Of a DNA stretch of 64,000 nucleotides, positions 38,075 to 46,797 are shown piece after piece. The notes beneath the pieces were generated by a model, which did no database searches, was not told the origin of the DNA, and was given only the letters and a program-made list of their open reading frames with translations. Each line of letters begins with the position of its first letter. The first letter of the stretch is position 1. This stretch comes from Gammaproteobacteria bacterium (GTDB taxonomy: Bacteria > Pseudomonadota > Gammaproteobacteria > UBA6429 > Thiohalophilaceae): NCBI GenBank assembly GCA_016125505.1, contig WGLP01000003.1:248001-312000 (forward strand), written 5' to 3'. Position numbers and translations under genes: made by a program.

Positions 38075-38650
38075 TTAGCCGTCGCCCCCGCAACGAATCT
38101 GACTTTTTTCATGGCTATGATCATGCTCATGGCCATGTGCGTGCGGATCCGTATCCGCTGTCATAGCCTGGTATTGCTCGGGTGTCAGCCCTGGCAATTT
38201 TTGCAAAAAGGCTACCATGTCCCAGATCTGCTCCGGGCTATGACTTTTTCCCCAGGCCGGCATGGCGGTCATTTTGATACCGTGGCTGATAATATAGAAC
38301 TGTTCTTTTACCTCCGGATGCAGATGTTTCGTCAAGGCCGGTGGCTGCGGATACAGGCCCTTGCGCAGTTCGGTATTGCTTATCCCGGGCGCCAGGTGGC
38401 AACTGACACACATCTCGTCGTACATGCTGGCACCGCGTGCAATCCGCGCGGCATTATCCAGATCCTTGGGCACCTCGACATTTTTTGCATGCGCATCGAT
38501 CGACCTCTCACGCACAAAGGCCAGGAACGCCGATGTCACTGCCCAATGAGGTTCATCGGCAGCGATGTTATATCCACCGGCGGAAACATAGCCGATGGCC
38601 GCAACAATAATAATTGCCAAACCGATGAGTGTTATTTTCAGACCTCTCAC
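38075..38650 (-). CDS. Membrane-anchored c-type cytochrome with His-rich tail
   Basis: A 191-residue protein starting at GTG after AAGGAGG. A signal-anchor helix (residues 4-24) is followed by a cytochrome c domain with CVSCH near residue 82 and axial Met in KMTAMPAWGKSHS near 128. The last 25 residues contain DPHAHGHEHDHSHEKS, a histidine cluster likely to bind copper or another metal. It lies 114 bases downstream of copB on the same strand. Confidence 0.85.
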   Translation of the reverse strand: MRGLKITLIGLAIIIVAAIGYVSAGGYNIAADEPHWAVTSAFLAFVRERSIDAHAKNVEVPKDLDNAARIARGASMYDEMCVSCHLAPGISNTELRKGLYPQPPALTKHLHPEVKEQFYIISHGIKMTAMPAWGKSHSPEQIWDMVAFLQKLPGLTPEQYQAMTADTDPHAHGHEHDHSHEKSQIRCGGDG

Positions 38651-38763
38651 GCTGCTACCTCCTTACAAAATTTTGTCTACATTCTTCTCGTCCAGCCCGT
38701 TGTCTGACAGCAGACCTGCGTAGAAGTTACGGCGGCGGCAAGATTGCCGCCGCCGTTTCCTGG

Positions 38764-39510
38764 CTACCACCAGGCGCGTATACCCGCAATGTACAAGGCC
38801 TCACTCGCCGGGGCGCCAGCGTCACGCGCGATGTCCGCCGTACCGCCGTACTTTTGCGTCCACATCACACCAAGATACGGCGCCAGCTCGCGCCGAATTT
38901 CGTAACGCACACGCAGAGTCAGACTCGCGTCGGCCAGACCGGACCCCAGGTGACGTTCGGCATCGGCCTTGCCATACGCATTCAGCTCCAGCTCCGGCAT
39001 GAATACCCAGCGTTGGGTGAGTAACAGGTCGTATTCACCTTTAAAGCGCAAGGCCGTGCGACCATTGTTACCCACATAGGCGGTGGCATCGACTTCAAAC
39101 ATGTAGGGCGCCAGGCCCTTGAAGCCGACCCCCAGCCAGTTGCGCGAGGGCATGTCCGCCGTGGAGAAATCATGGCGTGCGCCAAACTGCGCATCCCAGA
39201 ACGCGGCTACCGCCCGACTGTAATATGCCTCGAGTTCGGCATCATCGGTTTCACCATTCGCCCGACTGCCTTCGGTCTTCAACCAGAGCTTGTTGATGTC
39301 GCCACCAATCCAGGCCTGCGCCTCCCAGTAAGTGGAGTCGCCGTGACTGCCGTCGCGATGTTCCAGCCGGTCCAGCATCCATTTGCTCATCAGCGGTTCT
39401 TCGTGCACGGCAACCGGCCAGTGGTGTATCGCATCCTCCGCGTGCACCGGCAGTATCGCGCTCGCGCTCAACAGCATGACGGAGGTCGTCATCAGGAGTT
39501 TGCTGTTCAT
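38764..39510 (-). CDS. copB: Copper resistance outer-membrane protein CopB
   Basis: A 248-residue protein with signal peptide (residues 1-24, end VHA) and the CopB beta-barrel: STYWEAQAWIGGDINKLWLK, FGARHDF, NWLGVGFKGLAPYMFEVDA, LRVRYEIRRELAPYLGV and WTQKYGGTAD. The Met/His-rich N-terminal repeat of Pseudomonas CopB is absent, so this is the short form. The ATG overlaps the copA-oxidase stop (ATGA). It forms the outer-membrane part of the copper system. Confidence 0.93.
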   Translation of the reverse strand: MNSKLLMTTSVMLLSASAILPVHAEDAIHHWPVAVHEEPLMSKWMLDRLEHRDGSHGDSTYWEAQAWIGGDINKLWLKTEGSRANGETDDAELEAYYSRAVAAFWDAQFGARHDFSTADMPSRNWLGVGFKGLAPYMFEVDATAYVGNNGRTALRFKGEYDLLLTQRWVFMPELELNAYGKADAERHLGSGLADASLTLRVRYEIRRELAPYLGVMWTQKYGGTADIARDAGAPASEALYIAGIRAWW

Positions 39511-41348
39511 ACGACGCGCACCTCCCGAAACATGCCGGCCATCATGTGATACAGGAGATGACAGTGATATGCCCAGCGCCCCCTGGCATCGGCCAGCACG
39601 CGATAGCTGATGGCATGCCCGGGCTTCACGTTCACGGTGTGCTTGCGCACCTGGAATTTACCGTCCGGTGTTTCCACCTCACTCCACAAGCCATGTAAGT
39701 GGATGGGATGTTCCATCATGGTGTCGTTCACCAGCAAGATCCGCACACGCTCGCCGTACTTGAGCTGAATGGGATCGGCATCGCTGAACTTAACGCCGTT
39801 GAATGACCACATGTAACGTTCCATGCTGCCGGTGAGATGGATCTCCAGCGTCTGGCTGGGTTCGCGAGGATCGAGCCAGTTATCCAGACTCTTTAGATCT
39901 GCATAGGTCAACACGCGACGACCGTTATTGCGCAGGCCGACACCCGGATCATCGAGGCGCGTAGAGACTTCATCCGCGTGCATGTCCGTACCGGGCCCGA
40001 ACTCGGTGGCCGCATGATGTTTCACGGTCATCATGCCGCCGCCCATATCCTTGTCCTTCGAACCGCCCATGCTGCCATGATCCATCACCATGCCGCCGCC
40101 GCACTTCATTGCCGGTGCCGCCTTTTTACTTTCACCCTTCATATCCGTTTGACTGCCGTGATCCATGCCGTGCATTCCCTGCATGGACATGCCCATGTCC
40201 GCCATGGTCAGTGTCGGGACCGGGTCCAGCGCGGGGATGTCCGCCTGCATTCCCGTGTGCGGCGCCAGCGTGCCACGCGCATAACCGGAACGATCCGCCG
40301 ATTGCGCGAAGATCGTATAGGCACGGTCGTCTTTCGGCTCGACGATGACATCGTAGGTCTCAGCCACACCGATACGAAACTCTTCCACCGTGACCGGATG
40401 GACATTGAGACCGTCGGCCGCCACTACAGTGACGTTCATGCCGGGAATGCGCACATCGAAAAAGCTCATGGCCGAACCATTGATGAAACGCAGCCGTACC
40501 TTTTCGCCGCGTTTGAACAGCCCCGTCCAGTTGCCGGCCGGCGTGGTGCCGTTCATCAGATAGGTATACGTTGCCGCGGAGACATCGGCGAGGTCGCGCG
40601 CACTCATGCGCATCTGATCCCACATCGATTTTTCGGCCCAGGCCGCACTCAGGCCGCGTTTTTTGGCGTCATCGATAAAATCACCCAGCGTCAGCTTGGC
40701 ATAGTTATAGTAGCCATCCATCTTTTTCAGGCGCGAATAAACGAAGTCCGGGCTGTCGTCAGTCCAGTCCGATAACATCACGACGTATTCGCGATCAGAA
40801 TGAAATGGATCGCGCGCGCGCGGTTCGATCACAATCGGTCCATAGAGTCCGGTTTGTTCCTGAAAACCGGAATGACTGTGATACCAGTACGTGCCGCTCT
40901 GGCCGACCTTGAAGCGATAGGTAAAGGTTTCGCCCGGGGCAATGCCGCCGAAGGTCAAACCGGGCACACCGTCCATCGCATTGGGCAAGATGATGCCGTG
41001 CCAATGAATCGAGGTGTGATGTTTGAGCTTATTGGTAACGCGTAACGTGACGGTGTCGCCTTCACGCCAGCGCAATTCAGGTGCGGGCAACTGTCCATTG
41101 ACCACCGTCGCCAGCCGCGACTCACCGGTAAAGTTTACCGGTAACTCACCGATCTCCAGGTCAAATTCGGTACCGCGCAAAACCTGACGGCGGCCACCAG
41201 CTTGCGTTGCTTCGGGTGCCGCCCAGGCCGGCAATTCCAGCAGCCCCAGGCCCGCCAGTACGCCGCCGGCCGTGAGGCCCTGCACAAAGCGGCGACGCGA
41301 GTGATTCAATATTTCGCTCACGGGCGAAATGTATTGATGACGTTTCAT
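39507..41348 (-). CDS. copA: Copper resistance multicopper oxidase CopA
   Basis: A 613-residue periplasmic multicopper oxidase (CopA/PcoA), distinct from the P-type ATPase of the same name. A Tat signal (SRRRFVQGL near residue 17) leads to three cupredoxin domains; copper sites are in SIHWHGIIL, YWYHSHSGFQ, HPIHLHG and HCHLLYHMMAGM. A Met/His-rich insert of about 80 residues (MSMQGMHGMDHGSQ and similar) near 385-465 would bind Cu(I). Two adjacent ATGs (41351 and 41348) follow AGGAG; the second has better spacing. Coupled to copB. Confidence 0.94.
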   Translation of the reverse strand: MKRHQYISPVSEILNHSRRRFVQGLTAGGVLAGLGLLELPAWAAPEATQAGGRRQVLRGTEFDLEIGELPVNFTGESRLATVVNGQLPAPELRWREGDTVTLRVTNKLKHHTSIHWHGIILPNAMDGVPGLTFGGIAPGETFTYRFKVGQSGTYWYHSHSGFQEQTGLYGPIVIEPRARDPFHSDREYVVMLSDWTDDSPDFVYSRLKKMDGYYNYAKLTLGDFIDDAKKRGLSAAWAEKSMWDQMRMSARDLADVSAATYTYLMNGTTPAGNWTGLFKRGEKVRLRFINGSAMSFFDVRIPGMNVTVVAADGLNVHPVTVEEFRIGVAETYDVIVEPKDDRAYTIFAQSADRSGYARGTLAPHTGMQADIPALDPVPTLTMADMGMSMQGMHGMDHGSQTDMKGESKKAAPAMKCGGGMVMDHGSMGGSKDKDMGGGMMTVKHHAATEFGPGTDMHADEVSTRLDDPGVGLRNNGRRVLTYADLKSLDNWLDPREPSQTLEIHLTGSMERYMWSFNGVKFSDADPIQLKYGERVRILLVNDTMMEHPIHLHGLWSEVETPDGKFQVRKHTVNVKPGHAISYRVLADARGRWAYHCHLLYHMMAGMFREVRVV

Positions 41349-41462
41349 CATAAAACTCCTGATCCAAATAGTAATAACGTGTTCGCGGCATGCAGCCGCG
41401 CAAACCAATACTTAGTGCACTCACACTCCGGCAAAAGAACCTTGCCGGTTGATGCAAGGTGA

Positions 41463-41840
41463 TCAGGTATATGAACGGGGTGGGCGTTCGAGACGTGCGG
41501 ACAGAATCCCGACCGCAGGCAGGTTCAGCGCAATATGCCAGGACGTGGAATGAAAATAGGGTGAGACAGACAGTGCCATCGTGGTCGGCAATGTAATGCC
41601 CATGCCGATACAAGCCACCAGACAGTGAGCAGCACAAGTGCGGTCATGCTGATTGTGTTGGCAGTGAGAGGACGCGCCAGCCGTCATGCCCAGATGACTT
41701 TGGCAGTGCTGCTGCATGTGACTATCGGTATGCATGGGCACACCGACCTGGGCCCACAACAGGGTCGTCGGCGTGAACAGGGTGGTGAACACAATCAAAT
41801 AGCCCAGCCACTGTCGGATTTTGCGCTGTCGCATCTGCAT
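41463..41840 (-). CDS. CopL-like exported His/Cys-rich protein
   Basis: About 125 residues with a signal peptide (WLGYLIVFTTLFTPTTLLWA) and metal-type ligands HTDSHMQQHCQSH, SSHCQHNQHDRTCAAHC. It ends LERPPRSY, matching the paralogue at 37551. The frame opens at a TTG (41858), but the first ATG is at 41840, with no ribosome site and a TATAAT seven bases upstream (41853-41848), which suggests a leaderless mRNA. It lies 114 bases upstream of the CopA oxidase gene. Confidence 0.65.
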   Translation of the reverse strand: MQMRQRKIRQWLGYLIVFTTLFTPTTLLWAQVGVPMHTDSHMQQHCQSHLGMTAGASSHCQHNQHDRTCAAHCLVACIGMGITLPTTMALSVSPYFHSTSWHIALNLPAVGILSARLERPPRSYT

Positions 41841-41888
41841 ATTGCGAATTATAGCCAAGACGGTACGTAATAAAACCAGACCATGGCC

Positions 41889-42818
41889 TCAGGACTGAGT
41901 TCCCGGCCGGGCATAATTACCTTTCAGGACGCTGTCGGCCTGGGTCAGCACAAACTGCCGGAAGGCCTCCGCCACGGGTGACAAACGTTTACCGCGGCGA
42001 TGAACGACATACCAGTGACGCAGAATCGGAAACCCCTCCACATTCAATATCACCAGGCGCCGGGTCTCCAGCTCCAGTTCCAGCGTGTGTATGGACACAA
42101 TGCCGAGACCGAGGCCAGCCTCAACGGCCTGCTTAATCGCCTCGTTACTGGTCATTTCCATCCCGGTCTCCACACGGATACCCCGCTCGTGGAAAAACCG
42201 TTCCATGGCGATACGGGTGCCGGAGCCCTGTTCCCGCACCACGAAGACCTCCTGCTGCAGTGAATCGATGGAGAGTGTTCCCCGTGTGACCAGCGGGTGC
42301 TCGGGCGGCGCAATGACCACCAACGGATTGTCCATGAAGGCCTCGGTCACCAGATCCATGCTTTGCGGCGGCCGCCCCATGATCACCAGGTCCCGTTCGT
42401 TATGTTCTAACTGGCGTACCAGCGTGGCGCGGTTCGTCACATCCAGGCTGAAACTGATACCTTCATGCTGCTTGGCGAAATTGGCCAGAAGCCGGGTGGC
42501 GAAGGCATTCGCCGTACTGGCCACCGCGATATTCAGATGCCCGCGGTGCACACCCTTGAGCTGTTCCAGGGTCTCTTCCGCCGCCGCCAATTCCGAGGCG
42601 ATATTGCGGCAATAGTGATACATCTCCTGGCCGGCCTGGGTCAGATAGATCTTTTTGCCCAATTGCTCGAACAGCGGCAAGCCCGCCGCCTCTTCGAGTT
42701 GTTTAATCTGCATGGAGACCGCGGGCTGCGTGAGGTGCAATTCCTGTGCGGCCTGGGTAAAACTGAGATGCCGGGCGACCGACTCGAAGACCTTAAGCTG
42801 GCGAAAAGTGACATGCAT
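41889..42818 (-). CDS. cbbR: LysR-type regulator CbbR
   Basis: A 309-residue LysR-family activator. The N-terminal helix-turn-helix RHLSFTQAAQELHLTQPAVSMQIKQLEE and the C-terminal ligand domain (GHLNIAVASTANAFATRLLANF, VREQGSGTRIAMERFF) closely resemble CbbR regulators of Calvin-cycle operons. It is on the opposite strand to cbbL but separated from it by two unrelated genes, whereas cbbR is normally directly divergent. Its 3' end is 30-50 bases from the start of the copper cluster on the same strand. Confidence 0.85.
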   Translation of the reverse strand: MHVTFRQLKVFESVARHLSFTQAAQELHLTQPAVSMQIKQLEEAAGLPLFEQLGKKIYLTQAGQEMYHYCRNIASELAAAEETLEQLKGVHRGHLNIAVASTANAFATRLLANFAKQHEGISFSLDVTNRATLVRQLEHNERDLVIMGRPPQSMDLVTEAFMDNPLVVIAPPEHPLVTRGTLSIDSLQQEVFVVREQGSGTRIAMERFFHERGIRVETGMEMTSNEAIKQAVEAGLGLGIVSIHTLELELETRRLVILNVEGFPILRHWYVVHRRGKRLSPVAEAFRQFVLTQADSVLKGNYARPGTQS

Positions 42819-42918
42819 GCCCTAAATATATAAACATGCGCTTATGTCTACAATACAGACGTCTTGAAGTCCTTATGAAAATAAAGATTGCCGGGAAAGA
42901 CTGTGGCTATACGCGTAA

Positions 42919-42946
42919 CAAAAAAGGCGCCCGGGGCGCCTCTTTT
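42919..42946 (-). terminator. Bidirectional terminator after the PEP-CTERM gene
   Basis: AGGCGCC/GGCGCCT stem (42925-42941) with A-run on the left and TTTT on the right, so it can work on both strands. Confidence 0.75.
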
Positions 42947-42972
42947 GATTGAGATTACTTACCTAGAATCGC

Positions 42973-43686
42973 TTAGCGTGAACGTCTACGCGCTGTCACA
43001 CCCAGTCCCAACAGTCCCAGGCCAAGCAGCATCAACGCGCTCGGTTCCGGAACCTTGGCCACGCCTTCGATGGTGTCGTTCGCGCAGGTCATCCCCCATT
43101 TCAGGCCGATGTCTGCCGGACCGGAGATCCCCAGGCTGCTGAGCAGGATGTTGTATTCGAGGTAACCACCGAGACCGGCGTGGCTGAGGTCCTGTGAACT
43201 CCCGCTATAGGCAGTACCACCGGTACCACGTTGAACTTCCTGGCCGTTGCGGTAGATGTAACCGCTGGAACCGAAGAAGTAATCCGAAGTGCGGATACTG
43301 AAATTGCCGCCGTACAGACTATTTGCGGAGGTATCGTAGACAAACTCCCAGTCTTCGCCGTTGCTGGCGTTATCGGAGTAGTAAGGGGCGGAACCATACG
43401 GGTGCCAGCCATTGGTGCTGATAAAGAGGTCACCGTACTGCACGCCGTATTGATCGTCGGACTGACGGAAGCCGGTATTCACCCGCACGTTCATGTAGCC
43501 GCCACCGAAGGTGACATCCATGCTGGAGATGTTGTAATGGTTATAATCCGACGCATCGGAAATCACATCGCCATAACCGTGATTCTGTGACCCGATGTAA
43601 TTGTCGTTGATGGTAATTGCGCCAGCCTGGCCGGCCGCAAGCAATAAGCCCAAACTCGCAACCAGTGCTGAAATTCCCTTAAGCAT
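42973..43686 (-). CDS. PEP-CTERM exported protein
   Basis: A 237-residue secreted protein with signal peptide (residues 1-23, end AGA) and a C-terminal PEP-CTERM sorting tail: VPEPSALMLLGLGLLGLG followed by ARRRSR. Such tails are cut by exosortase and are linked to exopolysaccharide producers. The body is rich in Gly, Tyr, Ser and Asn without recognised domain. No exosortase gene is in the window. It sits alone between cbbR and cbbL. Confidence 0.88.
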   Translation of the reverse strand: MLKGISALVASLGLLLAAGQAGAITINDNYIGSQNHGYGDVISDASDYNHYNISSMDVTFGGGYMNVRVNTGFRQSDDQYGVQYGDLFISTNGWHPYGSAPYYSDNASNGEDWEFVYDTSANSLYGGNFSIRTSDYFFGSSGYIYRNGQEVQRGTGGTAYSGSSQDLSHAGLGGYLEYNILLSSLGISGPADIGLKWGMTCANDTIEGVAKVPEPSALMLLGLGLLGLGVTARRRSR

Positions 43687-43966
43687 AATTGAACTGCCTC
43701 TATTTGATTTTTATCTCATTTTAACAAAGCAAATACCGGGCCAGGTATTATTTTCCATAATAATCAATGAGTTATTTTAAAGTTTACGTGGGAGGCCGCG
43801 CTCGATTGTAAGTAATTTCGACAAACGGTGATTCCCTCAGTGGATATGATTTTATTAATTAAATTTAAAAATCAAATAGATAGATAATTTCGAAAATTTT
43901 ATCGCCACAGTGTAAAGAAGCCCGACTCACTTGCGCTACCAGCGAATCTGCCGGGAACCGAACAGA

Positions 43967-44479
43967 TCAGCCAAGAGGATCCCGCGTCAGGTGTACCACG
44001 CGCCGGGTCACAAACATAATCAATAACACCGCAAGGCCAAAGACAAACAGGCCACTATGGACCTCGATACTGGCAATCGCGCCCAGCTTCACGGTCATGA
44101 TCAGAATCGCCACGACCATCACGTCCAGCATGGCCCAGCGCCCATATTCATGCATCAGATGCAGCAAACGATTGAACGAAGGTGATCTCCGGCGGCGGTG
44201 CAGGATGAGCTGAAACAGCACCGTGATCTTCAGAAAGGGCATCACAATGCTGAAGCCGGCCACGATGGCAAACAGTAAAAAATGCCCGTTCTGCCACAGT
44301 TCGAAGACCCCGGTCAGCACCGAAAACGAGTGGTTGAACATAAGCAATTTTGTGATGGTCAACATGGGGAGAAACAGACCGGCAATCAGCAGGCCGGTGG
44401 AAGCCACCAATAACACCAACAGGCTGACGGTATCCCGTCTGCCCCAGGCGACTTCACTGGACTGTTCCCGCGCTGTCAT
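43967..44479 (-). CDS. PqiA-like integral membrane protein
   Basis: A 170-residue protein with four membrane segments. LFLPMLTITKLLMFNHSFSVLTGVFELWQNGHF near residue 35-65, the IVMPFLKITVLF segment and EYGRWAMLDVMVVAILIMTVKLG are typical of one PqiA/LetA half. It lacks the zinc-finger cysteines of full PqiA and is about half the usual length, as in the short stand-alone members. ATG at 44479 follows GGGAGAG. Divergent from cbbL. Confidence 0.8.
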   Translation of the reverse strand: MTAREQSSEVAWGRRDTVSLLVLLVASTGLLIAGLFLPMLTITKLLMFNHSFSVLTGVFELWQNGHFLLFAIVAGFSIVMPFLKITVLFQLILHRRRRSPSFNRLLHLMHEYGRWAMLDVMVVAILIMTVKLGAIASIEVHSGLFVFGLAVLLIMFVTRRVVHLTRDPLG

Positions 44480-44652
44480 TGCAAAACTCTCCCTGGTAAA
44501 GGCCGCCAACTATACGGGCAGGCGTCGGACGTGGCGAGAGATACGGTCACAAAGGGCACTACCCCCCCACCTGAACCTCCAGGGCCGAACTCATACTATT
44601 TATATATGTATTCATACCGTCACGCCTGGTCTATCCAGGCCCAAAATTTCTC

Positions 44653-44674
44653 ATGCTAACCAAATAGTTAGCAT
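44653..44674 (+). promoter_or_regulatory. CbbR-type operator, dyad 1
   Basis: ATGCTAAC, 6 bases, GTTAGCAT: a perfect 22-bp dyad containing TNA-N8-TNA, the CbbR-binding pattern. About 190 bases upstream of cbbL and 50 bases upstream of its promoter. Confidence 0.6.
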
Positions 44675-44681
44675 CTATCAC

Positions 44682-44707
44682 AATCCATACTGATATCCTT
44701 ATGGATT
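44682..44707 (+). promoter_or_regulatory. CbbR-type operator, dyad 2
   Basis: AATCCATA, 10 bases, TATGGATT: a second perfect dyad, just upstream of the -35. Two adjacent LysR sites fit the recognition-plus-activation layout. Confidence 0.5.
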
Positions 44708-44724
44708 CAATCATTATTATTTAA

Positions 44725-44752
44725 TTTACATTATACATTTGAAACCTATACT
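44725..44752 (+). promoter_or_regulatory. Promoter of cbbLS
   Basis: TTTACA (44725-44730), 16 bases, TATACT (44747-44752). Predicts a start near 44759 and a leader of about 105 bases. Confidence 0.55.
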
Positions 44753-44863
44753 TCTTTCCACCCTGGACGGGGAGTGATGTGGCCACGAGGATGCGTGCGC
44801 CATGCCACCAAGAATGTCCCTTCCAATCTGAATTAACTGTTCTCTAACCTAGGAGGAGCCACT

Positions 44864-46282
44864 ATGGCCAAGACGTACAACGCGGGCGTGAAGGAATACC
44901 GCGAAACCTACTGGATGCCGGAATATACCCCGAAAGACACGGATATCCTGGCATGCTTTAAAGTTACCCCTCAACCGGGTGTACCCCGCGAAGAAGTGGC
45001 TGCCGCTGTGGCTGCTGAGTCTTCCACCGGTACCTGGACCACCGTGTGGACCGACCTGTTGACCGACCTGGATTACTACAAAGGTCGCGCCTATGCGATT
45101 GAAGACGTACCGGGTGACGACACCTGTTTCTACGCCTTCGTGGCTTACCCCATTGACCTGTTCGAAGAAGGCTCCGTCGTAAACGTCATGACCTCGCTGG
45201 TCGGTAACGTGTTCGGCTTCAAGGCCCTTCGCGCCCTGCGTCTGGAAGACATTCGCTTCCCCATCGCCTACGTCATGACCTGTAATGGACCACCGCAAGG
45301 TATCCAGGTTGAGCGTGACATCCTGAACAAGTACGGTCGTCCGCTGCTGGGTTGTACCATCAAACCGAAACTGGGTCTGTCCGCCAAGAACTATGGCCGC
45401 GCCTGTTATGAAGGTCTGCGTGGCGGTCTGGACTTCACCAAGGACGACGAAAACGTAAACTCACAGCCGTTCATGCGCTGGCGTCACCGTTTCGACTTCG
45501 TGATGGAAGCCATCCATAAAGCCGAAGCCGAAACCGGCGAGCGCAAAGGTCACTACCTGAACGTTACTGCACCGACAGCAGATGAAATGATGCGTCGCGC
45601 AGAATACGCCAAAGAAATCGGCGCGCCGATCATCATGCACGACTACATCACTGGCGGTTGGGCGGCGAACACCCAGCTGGCTCAATGGTGTCAGAACAAC
45701 GGTATGCTGCTGCACATCCACCGCGCCATGCACGCCGTACTCGACCGTAACCCGCACCACGGTATCCACTTCCGCGTACTGACCAAGATCCTGCGTCTGT
45801 CCGGTGGTGACCACCTGCACTCCGGTACCGTAGTCGGTAAGCTCGAAGGCGACCGCGATGCCACCCTGGGCTGGATCGACATCATGCGCGACAAGTACAT
45901 CAAAGAAGATCGTTCACGCGGTATCTTCTTTGACCAGGATTGGGGCGCCATGCCAGGCGTACTGCCGGTTGCCTCCGGTGGTATCCACGTATGGCACATG
46001 CCCGCGCTGGTTAACATCTTCGGCGATGACTCCGTACTGCAGTTCGGTGGTGGTACGCTGGGCCACCCCTGGGGTAACGCCGCTGGCGCTGCGGCCAACC
46101 GTGTTGCGGTTGAAGCCTGCGTTGAAGCCCGTAACGAAGGTCGTGAGATCGAGAAGGAAGGTAAGGACATTCTTACCAACGCTGCTAAATCCAGCCCGGA
46201 ACTCAAGATCGCGATGGAAACCTGGAAAGAAATCAAATTCGAATTCGACACCGTCGACAAGCTGGACGTTAAGCATAAGTAA
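44864..46282 (+). CDS. cbbL: RuBisCO large subunit, Form IA
   Basis: A 472-residue large subunit. The start [20 protein letters not shown] is that of the green-like Form IA of chemoautotrophic Proteobacteria. Active-site elements are complete: [13 protein letters not shown] (catalytic Lys), [17 protein letters not shown] (carbamylated Lys and metal-binding Asp-Glu), [12 protein letters not shown], loop 6 [12 protein letters not shown]. It fixes CO2 onto ribulose bisphosphate. A strong ribosome site AGGAGGAG precedes the ATG. No carboxysome genes follow, so this is probably the cytosolic (IAq) type. Confidence 0.98.
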   Translation: MAKTYNAGVKEYRETYWMPEYTPKDTDILACFKVTPQPGVPREEVAAAVAAESSTGTWTTVWTDLLTDLDYYKGRAYAIEDVPGDDTCFYAFVAYPIDLFEEGSVVNVMTSLVGNVFGFKALRALRLEDIRFPIAYVMTCNGPPQGIQVERDILNKYGRPLLGCTIKPKLGLSAKNYGRACYEGLRGGLDFTKDDENVNSQPFMRWRHRFDFVMEAIHKAEAETGERKGHYLNVTAPTADEMMRRAEYAKEIGAPIIMHDYITGGWAANTQLAQWCQNNGMLLHIHRAMHAVLDRNPHHGIHFRVLTKILRLSGGDHLHSGTVVGKLEGDRDATLGWIDIMRDKYIKEDRSRGIFFDQDWGAMPGVLPVASGGIHVWHMPALVNIFGDDSVLQFGGGTLGHPWGNAAGAAANRVAVEACVEARNEGREIEKEGKDILTNAAKSSPELKIAMETWKEIKFEFDTVDKLDVKHK

Positions 46283-46290
46283 TGTTGCAC

Positions 46291-46312
46291 GCGAGGCGCT
46301 CTCGCGCCTCGC
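46291..46312 (+). promoter_or_regulatory. Hairpin between cbbL and cbbS
   Basis: GCGAGGCGC, loop TCTC, GCGCCTCGC: a 9-bp perfect stem 9 bases after the cbbL stop, without a T-tract. Likely an mRNA-stabilising or processing hairpin that sets the CbbL:CbbS ratio. Confidence 0.55.
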
Positions 46313-46353
46313 GGCTTGACTGAATTTGAAAACTTTTTAATGAGGAATTTACA

Positions 46354-46710
46354 ATGAGTGATATGCAAGATTACAAATCAAGCTTGAGCGACACAACCAG
46401 TCGCAAGTTTGAAACCTTCTCGTACTTGCCTGCGATGGAAGCCAAACAAATCCGTAAGCAGATCGAGTACATCGTTAGCAAAGGTTGGAACCCTGGCATT
46501 GAACACACGGAACCGGAAAATGCCTTCAGCCACTACTGGTACATGTGGAAACTGCCGATGTTCGGCGAAACCAATGTAGACGCCATCCTCGCCGAGGTTG
46601 AGAATTGTCATAAAGCGCATCCGAAGAACCACATTCGTTTGCTCGGTTTTGACAACTATGCTCAATCCGCCGGTGCTGCCATGGTTATCTACCGCGGCAA
46701 AACTGTTTAA
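46354..46710 (+). CDS. cbbS: RuBisCO small subunit
   Basis: A 118-residue small subunit: [43 protein letters not shown] and [23 protein letters not shown]. The extended N-terminus ([13 protein letters not shown]) and length of 118 are typical of small subunits of the non-carboxysomal IAq group. Ribosome site TGAGGA. It is followed by a strong terminator, and cbbQ/cbbO activase genes, usually next, are absent. Confidence 0.97.
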   Translation: MSDMQDYKSSLSDTTSRKFETFSYLPAMEAKQIRKQIEYIVSKGWNPGIEHTEPENAFSHYWYMWKLPMFGETNVDAILAEVENCHKAHPKNHIRLLGFDNYAQSAGAAMVIYRGKTV

Positions 46711-46730
46711 ACTGGCAGGTTAGTAAACTG

Positions 46731-46766
46731 AAAACCCCTGCCGTACTCACGGTCAGGGGTTTTTTA
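46731..46766 (+). terminator. Terminator of cbbLS
   Basis: AAAACCCCTGCCG pairs with CGGTCAGGGGTTTT (one bulged T), followed by TTTTTT. Confidence 0.88.
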
Positions 46767-46797
46767 TTGAACACAAAAAATTCTAGTAATCTGAACA

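Noticed and set aside
41841-41858. TTG start for the CopL-like gene at 41858
   Set aside because: These bases contain the TATAAT -10 element, so the ATG at 41840 is a better start.
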